NCBI GenBank assembly: GCA_016794945.1
Contig: JAEUIX010000189.1
Coordinates: 1 to 7,336, forward strand
DNA: 7,336 nt
Reading direction: 5' to 3'
From: Phycisphaerae bacterium
GTDB taxonomy: Bacteria; Planctomycetota; Phycisphaerae; Phycisphaerales; UBA1924
Made by a program: the position numbers and the translations under genes
Notes under the pieces: generated by a model
Seen by the model: only the letters and a program-made list of their open reading frames with translations
What the model was told of the DNA's origin: nothing
The model's database searches: none
Part shown: piece after piece, positions 1-5,198 of the stretch
Layout of the letters: every line of letters begins with the position of its first letter
How positions within the stretch are numbered: position 1 is the stretch's first letter

Positions 1-995
1 GCCGAGGGCGACATGCCGTAGCGGTGGTCCGCCGCGGCCCCGGTGAGCGAGAAGTACGACTCGAACGCGTACAGCCGGCTCATGTCGTCCTTGACCGACA
101 GGGCGCGGCGCGTGGCGGCGAACTGGCGCGCGTGCGCCAGGCCCGCGGCCTCGCCGGACAGGAAATCACGGTCGAGCGACACGATGACGGCGGCCTTGTC
201 GAGCATCAGCCGCTCGCCGGCCGGCCGGCCGAACGCCGCCGCAAGGCCCGCGCGGGCCGGGGCGTTCTCCATGGCGTTCCACCAGACCCAGCGTGCCTTC
301 GGCCACCGTGCCAGCACCTTGGCCCGCATGCCCGACAGCGTGGGGCTGGTCTTGAAGTCGCACACGAAGGCCAGGCCCTCGCCCTTGGCCGCGTCGTACG
401 CCGCGAAATGCTGCTTCGACCAGGCCGCGAAGTCGTCCCACGTTCGTTCGACGTCGGCGCCGCCCTCGACGTGGGTCACGCCGGTGAGGCGGTCGGGGTC
501 GTACAGGTCGAGGATGCTCGCCTGCGACCAGACGCTGCTCTTGCCCTGGTTAATCGGGTGCAGCGGGTTGCCCTCGACTTTGGTCGGGCGTCCCTCGTGC
601 GTCTCGATGAGCAGGCCCTCGGCGCCCCCGCCGGGCAGCGGCATGCTCGTGGCGTAAAACAGGCTCTTGCCGGGGACCACATCCTCGGGCACGTTGCGCG
701 AATAGGGCAGGATCTTGTGATCGGGGCGGCGGCAGCCGGGCATCGTCGCGACGCCAGCCAGGGCCAGGCCCGCGCCCATGTACTTCAGGAAGTCGCGTCG
801 CGACTCGCCCTCGAGTTCCGAGGCGCCGTCCTGGAACTCCCGCTCCAGAAACTCGCGCCCGATCGGCGTGTCCAGCGCATCATCCAGGCCGCGCCAATAG
901 GCGCTGCCTGTGGTCCCGACGGCGCTCAGCGCCTCGCGGACGCCGTGCACCGGCAGACCTTCCTTCTTGCTCGACGGGCATTGATCGTGCGCCAT
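1..995 (-). CDS. actB: Alternative complex III subunit ActB, TAT-variant molybdopterin-oxidoreductase-like protein (N-terminal part)
   Basis: The first 331 residues are in the window; the rest lies beyond the left edge. The product is the iron-sulfur/molybdopterin-oxidoreductase-like subunit of alternative complex III, a membrane-bound quinol oxidoreductase acting on the outer face of the cytoplasmic membrane. Recognisable features are the family's N-terminal lead (YWRGLDD at 33-39, FLEREFQDGASELEGE near 49-64), an internal twin-arginine segment SRRDFLKYMGAG at 65-76 followed by a hydrophobic stretch, and the conserved blocks THEGRPTKVEGNPLHP (132-147) and ASILDLYDPDR (159-169). The visible part has no Cys cluster for an N-terminal 4Fe-4S centre, as expected since this domain is known to have lost the molybdenum cofactor. 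The ATG is supported by GAGG at 1007-1010, 11 nt upstream. It follows actA by 103 bp in the same direction, presumably in one operon. Family assignment is firm; the gene symbol rests on homology and gene order. Confidence 0.9.
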   Translation of the reverse strand, partial: MAHDQCPSSKKEGLPVHGVREALSAVGTTGSAYWRGLDDALDTPIGREFLEREFQDGASELEGESRRDFLKYMGAGLALAGVATMPGCRRPDHKILPYSRNVPEDVVPGKSLFYATSMPLPGGGAEGLLIETHEGRPTKVEGNPLHPINQGKSSVWSQASILDLYDPDRLTGVTHVEGGADVERTWDDFAAWSKQHFAAYDAAKGEGLAFVCDFKTSPTLSGMRAKVLARWPKARWVWWNAMENAPARAGLAAAFGRPAGERLMLDKAAVIVSLDRDFLSGEAAGLAHARQFAATRRALSVKDDMSRLYAFESYFSLTGAAADHRYGMSPS

Positions 996-1098
996 GCGTC
1001 GTTCTTCCTCTGCTTCGCCCAGCCCCCGCCGCCGAATCCTCGCCGCACCGTTCGCCGCGCTCGGCCCACGGGTCAGCCCGGTCCAATCGTTCGTTCAA

Positions 1099-1782
1099 CT
1101 AGTAGTGGCACGCCCCGCACCCCTCGGGCGCGGCCAACCGCCGTTCCTCGTAATACTTGCGGCCCTGCTCGATCCGGGTCTCGAGCGGGATCCTCTCGAT
1201 GTCGAAGAGTTTGGTCACCATGTCCTTGGCCACCAGGTGCGGCTCGGGGTTGCGGTGGCAGTCCAGGCACCAGCCCATGCTCAGCGGCTCGTGCTGGTAC
1301 ACCACCGGCATCCGTGCGATGTTGCCGTGGCACGACAGGCACGACACGCCCGCGGCGATGTGCGCGTTGTGCGGGAAGTTCCGCACGTAGTCCGGAACCT
1401 TGTGGATGCGCCGCCACTCGATCGACTCGTCCGCGGCGTACGCGGCGCGGATGAAGTCGGTCTTGTCCTTGTGCGCCTGGTTGTTGAAGACCTTCAGGCG
1501 ACCGTCCGCGTGGCACCCCATGCAGGTCTCGACGGACGGGATGTTCGCCTCGGCCGACTCTTCGACGTTCGTGTGGCAGTACCGGCAGTCCATCCCCAGC
1601 TTGCCCGCGTGGATCTGGTGATTGAATCCACCGCCCGGCTGCGTCGGCATGTACCCCACCGCCCAGTACTTCGGCGTGAAGTAGTACCAGGCCACGCCCA
1701 CCGCCAGGCACGCCGTACTGACAGCGCCCCCGGCGATCAATGCAGGCAGCTTGTTGGTCCAACTCGGAAAAATCGTTGACAC
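1099..1782 (-). CDS. actA: Alternative complex III subunit ActA, pentaheme membrane-anchored cytochrome c
   Basis: A 227-residue cytochrome c with one N-terminal membrane segment (about 12-35) that anchors it, leaving the heme domain outside the membrane. Five CXXCH motifs are visible: CRYCH (66-70), CMGCH (87-91), CLSCH (148-152), CLDCH (172-176) and CGACH (222-226), the last one residue from the C-terminus. Candidate distal heme ligands are H55, H58, H104, H127, H138, H141, H164 and H182. Five hemes and this size match known ActA subunits, which pass electrons within alternative complex III towards a cytochrome or oxidase. I chose the GTG at 1780-1782 because AGGAG (1792-1796) sits 9 nt upstream and the resulting N-terminus (VSTIFPSWTNKLP) looks like family members. 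An in-frame ATG at 1813-1815 would add 11 residues with no such support. It is first in the minus-strand unit, upstream of actB and divergent from ctaA. Confidence 0.92.
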   Translation of the reverse strand: MSTIFPSWTNKLPALIAGGAVSTACLAVGVAWYYFTPKYWAVGYMPTQPGGGFNHQIHAGKLGMDCRYCHTNVEESAEANIPSVETCMGCHADGRLKVFNNQAHKDKTDFIRAAYAADESIEWRRIHKVPDYVRNFPHNAHIAAGVSCLSCHGNIARMPVVYQHEPLSMGWCLDCHRNPEPHLVAKDMVTKLFDIERIPLETRIEQGRKYYEERRLAAPEGCGACHY

Positions 1783-1791
1783 GCGTTCAGA

Positions 1792-1796
1792 CTCCT
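1792..1796 (-). promoter_or_regulatory. Shine-Dalgarno site that fixes the actA start
   Basis: AGGAG on the minus strand, 9 nt before the GTG at 1780-1782. It lies inside the longer reading frame that begins at the ATG at 1813-1815, so it favours the internal GTG as the true start. Confidence 0.65.
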
Positions 1797-2026
1797 GCAC
1801 GCAGCCCCAACACACTCACCCCGTCGGCCCCAGGTCCACGACCTGCGCCGATCGCCCACAGATTCCTGTCTCGCGTCGTGGCGAGAAACCCTCGGCAAAA
1901 CCCGGCCATTCGTCTCGATCGTGGATTCTTGTCCGACAGCAACAGATTCGGCCGGAGCGTAGCAACTCAAATCCCGGATCGCCAGCGGTCCACCTGCTTG
2001 CCTAAACTATGCACATCCACCCAAAT

Positions 2027-2031
2027 AGGGG
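2027..2031 (+). promoter_or_regulatory. Shine-Dalgarno site that fixes the ctaA start
   Basis: AGGGG, 5 nt before the ATG at 2037-2039. The reading frame stays open upstream to 1740, but that 99-codon extension runs through the divergent control region, encodes no recognisable protein and is overlapped by actA, so this site marks the real start. Confidence 0.65.
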
Positions 2032-2036
2032 TACCC

Positions 2037-3422
2037 ATGGCCAGCCATCAATCCGGCATCCCCGCGTCGAGCAGGCCTTCGCCGATCCCCCCTATTTTGG
2101 TCATTGGATTCGGCTCGGCCGTCTCCATGTGGGTGGTCTGGCTCATCACGCACTTCCCCGCGTTCCGACTGGAGTCCTCGATCGCCGGCCCGCTGCTGCT
2201 GGGCGTCATGACGTTCTCCATCGCCATGGGCACCTCGGCGGTTCCGCGTCAACGACTTGCCGTCGGCCTTGGCGCCGGGCTGCTGGCCGGAGCCATCAAC
2301 CTGCTGATCCTCGGCTCGCAGATCGTGGACGCAGGCGGCGGCGCACCGGCGCCGGGTGTCGAGGGGCTCAAGCCCAACGCGCCGGCCATCATCGCCGGCT
2401 TCCTGGGGCTGAGCGCCGCCGTCGGTCTCATCGGCGGGTTTGCCGCGGGCAGGTCCGATCCGGACCGCCGCACCGATCCGGCGCGATGGCTGGGTCGGTT
2501 CGCGGTCATCGCGGTGGTCGCGGCTGTCCCCCTGCTTCTGCTCGGTGGCTTGGTGACGAGCACCGGCAGCGGCTTGGCCGTGCCGGACTGGCCCGGCACC
2601 TATGGGGCCAACATGTTTCTCTACCCGATCGGGTTGATGAGCCAGCCGCAGGTGTACCTGGAGCACACGCACAGGCTGTTCGGAGCCTTGGTCGGCCTGT
2701 CCACGCTCGTGCTGATGGTGTACGTGCTGGTGGCCGACCGCAGGCCGGCGGTGCGGGCCGCGGCCGTCATTCTGTTCCTGGCCGTCTGCCTGCAGGGCTA
2801 TCTGGGCGGGGCCCGGGTCGTTGAGAAGTCGCAGTGGTTCGCGGTGATGCACGGCGTGCTGGCTCAGGTGTTCTTCGGGGGTCTGGTCGCGCTGGCGGCC
2901 GCGTTGAGCCCGTCGTTCAGATCAGCCACACCGGCCGGGGTTTCCCTGGGCCGTTCGAGCCGGCTGGCGGCGGCGCTGGTGGCGTGCATCTTCGTCCAGC
3001 TCGCCTTCGGCGCGATGTACCGGCACCTTCACAACAACCACGCGCTGTGGTCCCACGCCGGGTTCAGCCTGGCGGTCGTCCTGCTGGCGATGCTCACGGC
3101 GTTCAATCTCTCGGCCCGGTTGGCGCCGATCGCATCGCCGGGGAATGCACCGGCGCGGGTCGCCCGGGCGGCGCGGGGGCTGGTGCACGCGGTGGGGTTC
3201 CAGTTCCTGCTGGGGTGGGTCGCGTTCTACTTCGCTCTCTCTTCGGGCAAACGGCACATCCCGACTTCCGACCAACTGGCCGACGCTCCGGACATCGCCT
3301 GGGGGGACTCGCTGATCCGCACCATCCACCAGGCCAACGGAGCCCTGCTCCTGGCCCTGGCGGTGGTGTGCCTGGTGTGGTCGTTGCGGTTGAATCGGCC
3401 GGCGTCGCCGGCGCAGGCGTAG
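2037..3422 (+). CDS. ctaA: Heme A synthase, COX15/CtaA family, with extra N-terminal membrane domain
   Basis: A 461-residue polytopic membrane protein expected to oxidise the C8 methyl of heme O to give heme A for aa3/caa3 oxidases. The CtaA core spans about 150-450 with eight predicted membrane segments. Its hallmarks are GGLVTSTGSGLAVPDWPGTYG (170-190), EHTHR (209-213, containing the family's ExxH), MHG (271-273), HLHNNHALWSHAG (330-342) and IHQANGALL (430-438). H212, H272, H340 (or H335) and H431 are the likely heme ligands. The first external loop has no cysteine pair, unlike the Bacillus type. Residues 18-137 add about four further hydrophobic segments (roughly 18-39, 48-66, 75-94, 115-137) that are not part of the usual enzyme, which is about 300-350 residues. 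It is divergent from actA, placing heme A synthesis beside alternative complex III. The core call is firm; the role of the extension is unknown. Confidence 0.92.
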   Translation: MASHQSGIPASSRPSPIPPILVIGFGSAVSMWVVWLITHFPAFRLESSIAGPLLLGVMTFSIAMGTSAVPRQRLAVGLGAGLLAGAINLLILGSQIVDAGGGAPAPGVEGLKPNAPAIIAGFLGLSAAVGLIGGFAAGRSDPDRRTDPARWLGRFAVIAVVAAVPLLLLGGLVTSTGSGLAVPDWPGTYGANMFLYPIGLMSQPQVYLEHTHRLFGALVGLSTLVLMVYVLVADRRPAVRAAAVILFLAVCLQGYLGGARVVEKSQWFAVMHGVLAQVFFGGLVALAAALSPSFRSATPAGVSLGRSSRLAAALVACIFVQLAFGAMYRHLHNNHALWSHAGFSLAVVLLAMLTAFNLSARLAPIASPGNAPARVARAARGLVHAVGFQFLLGWVAFYFALSSGKRHIPTSDQLADAPDIAWGDSLIRTIHQANGALLLALAVVCLVWSLRLNRPASPAQA

Positions 3423-3487
3423 TGGATCGGGTGCAACCCCTTGGCCCGGCCGCACGATAAGTCCTTCTGGGGCGCTGCCGGCCGCAA

Positions 3488-3504
3488 TACAGGCCGGGCC
3501 TGTA
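3488..3504. promoter_or_regulatory. Perfect odd dyad upstream of the DUF1800/DUF1501 unit
   Basis: TACAGGCC-G-GGCCTGTA: two 8-bp arms with a single central base, 59 nt before the DUF1800 ATG and 66 nt after the ctaA stop. It could be a protein-binding operator, since the weak -10-like AATACA at 3486-3491 overlaps its left edge, or an RNA hairpin at the end of the ctaA transcript. No T-run follows, so it is not a standard intrinsic terminator. The symmetry is certain; the function is inference. Confidence 0.4.
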
Positions 3505-3516
3505 CGTTGACCGATC

Positions 3517-3534
3517 GGCCGCGCGTGCGCGGTC
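3517..3534 (+). other. GC-rich hairpin in the leader of the DUF1800 gene
   Basis: GGCCGCG pairs with CGCGGTC (one G-U pair) around a CGTG loop, ending 15 nt before the GGGAG ribosome site. It may influence mRNA stability or translation. Such short stems can arise by chance in sequence this rich in G+C. Confidence 0.35.
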
Positions 3535-3549
3535 CGGTCCCAGGGTCCC

Positions 3550-3554
3550 GGGAG
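3550..3554 (+). promoter_or_regulatory. Shine-Dalgarno site that fixes the DUF1800 start
   Basis: GGGAG with 8-nt spacing to the ATG at 3563-3565. A GTG three codons earlier (3554-3556) overlaps this site and so cannot use it, which makes the ATG the better start. The site partly overlaps the palindrome TCCCGGGA (3546-3553). Confidence 0.65.
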
Positions 3555-3562
3555 TGACCGAA

Positions 3563-5158
3563 ATGTCCACCCAGCCTGCCAGCACCCCCCAAGCTCCGAT
3601 CACCGACGGTGTCAAGGCCGCCGCGGCCCGCCAACGGGCCAACCCCAAGCCGATCACGTCGAACATGTCTCCGCTGGGCCCGAAGCAGTTCGGGCTGGAG
3701 GAAGCGCGTCACCTGCTGTGGCGGGCGGGGTTTGGCGGAACGCCGAACCAGATCCAGACGCTGGTGTCGTGGGGCCTGGAGAAGTCGGTGGACTACCTGG
3801 TGAACTACCAGCAGGTCGCCGGCAGCGACCCGGACCCCAAGGCGTTCCGCAACGACATCATCCGTCCGCCGACGGCCGAGGAGCGCGCCATGGCGCAGCA
3901 GGCGCGGCGCGCCCGCGACGAGGAATCGCTGGCGCGGCTGCGGGTGCGCCAGCAGGAGGCCGAGCGGCTCGACCGCGAGCAGGTGCGCGCGATGCAGAAA
4001 TGGTGGCTGACGCGGATGATCGAAACCCCGCGGCCGCTCGAGGAGAAGCTGACGCTGCTGTGGCACGGGCACTTCGCGACGAGCTTCCGGACGATCGAGG
4101 ACTCGTACCACATGTACGCCCAGAACAACCTGCTGCGCAAGCACGCGGCCGGGAGCTTCTCGGACATGCTGTACGGCATCATCCGCGACCCGGCGATGAT
4201 CAAGTACCTCGACAACGACGAGTCGCGCAAGGGCCGGCCGAACGAGAACCTCGCCCGGGAGCTCATGGAGCTGTTCGGCCTGGGCGTGGGCAACTACACG
4301 GAGCAGGACATCAAGGAGGGCGCCCGCGCCCTGACCGGCTACACCTTCCGCGACGACGAGTTCGTGTTCGAGCGGCAGAACCACGACACCGGGGTGAAGC
4401 AGCTGCTGGGCGCCAAAGGCGGGTTCAACGGCGAGGACTTCGTGCGGCTGATCCTGCAGCAGCGTGCGTGCGCACGGTTTGTGGCCACGAAGCTGTACCG
4501 CTACCTGGTGCACGACTACCCCACCGGGCGCAAGGCGGTCGACGAGGCGGCCGCGAGCGTCATCAACCAGATGGCCGACGGCATCCGGCGCGACAACTAC
4601 GCGATGGGACCGACCATCCGGCGGCTGCTGAGCAGCCAGCACTTCTACGACCCGGCGATCCGCAACGAGCAGATCAAGAGCCCGATCCAACTCATCGTCG
4701 GCGCTGCCCGGTCGCTGAACACGCCGGTGCGCGACCTGGACGCGCTGCTCGACGCCGCGAAGCTGATGGGGCAGGACATCTTCTTCCCGCCCAGCGTCAA
4801 GGGGTGGGACGGCGGGCGCTCGTGGATCAACACGGCGACGCTGTTCGTGCGGCAGAACACGCTGGTGTTCATGCTGACGGGCAAGCGGCCGATGGGGCGC
4901 GACCCCCTGGCGGACCGGGAGCCCTTCGACGCGGCGCCGCTGCTGACGCAGCTGGCCGACGCGTACCCCGACTCGGCCAGCGGCGACCCGGAGCGCGTGA
5001 TCGACGCCATTCTCCAGTTCGCCGTCGGGCGCACCGACGCGGCCAGCCGCGACACCCTGGAGCAGTTCGTGCGTTCGCACGGCGGGCGACTGACGCCCAA
5101 GGTGATCACCGACATCATGCTGCTTGTCACGGCGATGCCCGAGTACCAGCTGTGCTGA
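3563..5158 (+). CDS. DUF1800 family protein
   Basis: A 531-residue protein of the DUF1800 family, whose biochemical role is not established. Family blocks in order are RHLLWRAGFGG (49-59), LLWHGHFATS (165-174), GRPNENLARELMELF (224-238), YTEQDIKEGARALTGY (245-260), KSPIQLIVGAARSLNTP (372-388) and PPSVKGWDGGRSWI (409-422), ending with the typical MPEYQLC. Residues about 104-147 form a long, highly charged helix rich in Arg, Glu and Gln with coiled-coil character. No signal peptide, twin-arginine motif or membrane segment is visible; the first 35 residues are polar, Ala/Pro-rich and look disordered. The downstream DUF1501 gene starts 40 nt after the stop, and the pair is almost certainly one transcript. 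Such pairs are common in planctomycetes, suggesting the two products act together, but the substrate is unknown. The family call is secure and the function open. Confidence 0.92.
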   Translation: MSTQPASTPQAPITDGVKAAAARQRANPKPITSNMSPLGPKQFGLEEARHLLWRAGFGGTPNQIQTLVSWGLEKSVDYLVNYQQVAGSDPDPKAFRNDIIRPPTAEERAMAQQARRARDEESLARLRVRQQEAERLDREQVRAMQKWWLTRMIETPRPLEEKLTLLWHGHFATSFRTIEDSYHMYAQNNLLRKHAAGSFSDMLYGIIRDPAMIKYLDNDESRKGRPNENLARELMELFGLGVGNYTEQDIKEGARALTGYTFRDDEFVFERQNHDTGVKQLLGAKGGFNGEDFVRLILQQRACARFVATKLYRYLVHDYPTGRKAVDEAAASVINQMADGIRRDNYAMGPTIRRLLSSQHFYDPAIRNEQIKSPIQLIVGAARSLNTPVRDLDALLDAAKLMGQDIFFPPSVKGWDGGRSWINTATLFVRQNTLVFMLTGKRPMGRDPLADREPFDAAPLLTQLADAYPDSASGDPERVIDAILQFAVGRTDAASRDTLEQFVRSHGGRLTPKVITDIMLLVTAMPEYQLC

Positions 5159-5167
5159 ACCCCGCGG

Positions 5168-5184
5168 CGCGCCGGAGCGGCGCG
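5168..5184 (+). other. Intercistronic hairpin before the DUF1501 gene
   Basis: CGCGCCG and CGGCGCG form a perfect 7-bp stem around a GAG loop. It lies in the 40-nt gap after the DUF1800 stop and ends 2 nt before the GGAG ribosome site (5187-5190) of the next gene. With no following T-run it is not a terminator; it may tune translation or RNA decay between the two genes. Confidence 0.4.
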
Positions 5185-5198
5185 ACGGAGACCCCGCC

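Larger units (their letters stand above)
1783..2036. promoter_or_regulatory. Divergent intergenic region between actA and ctaA
   Basis: This 254-bp gap must hold the promoters for the leftward act operon and for rightward ctaA. Base composition is lower in G+C than the genes around it. On the plus strand TAAACT (2003-2008) could serve as a -10 box about 29 nt before the ctaA ATG, but I find no convincing -35 at 16-18 bp. On the minus strand no promoter pair stands out. A small inverted repeat lies at 1869-1886 (arms TCTCGC/GCGAGA, 6-nt centre), within the probable act leader. No protein-coding content is supported: open frames crossing the gap lack ribosome sites and family resemblance. Confidence 0.5.

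Noticed and set aside
24..1454. A 476-codon open frame on the plus strand across actB and actA
   Set aside because: It overlaps two minus-strand genes with unmistakable motifs. The translation is Arg/Ala/Pro-rich without domains, so it is a composition artefact.
1783..1815. Upstream ATG for ActA giving an N-terminus MCWGC
   Set aside because: The internal GTG has AGGAG at 9-nt spacing and gives an N-terminus like other ActA proteins. The upstream ATG adds a non-conserved stretch.
1869..1886. TCTCGC/GCGAGA inverted repeat as a terminator or riboswitch element in the act leader
   Set aside because: The stem is only 6 bp, no T-run follows in either direction, and nothing else in the leader resembles a known riboswitch. 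I noted it as a small inverted repeat only.
1740..2036. A 99-codon N-terminal extension of CtaA
   Set aside because: It would overlap the actA start and cover the entire divergent control region. It encodes a polar, Pro/Arg-rich stretch, and a good ribosome site lies directly before the ATG at 2037.
3441..3461. TTGGCC and GATAAG as a promoter before the DUF1800 gene
   Set aside because: The spacer is only 9 bp, which is too short for a standard promoter.
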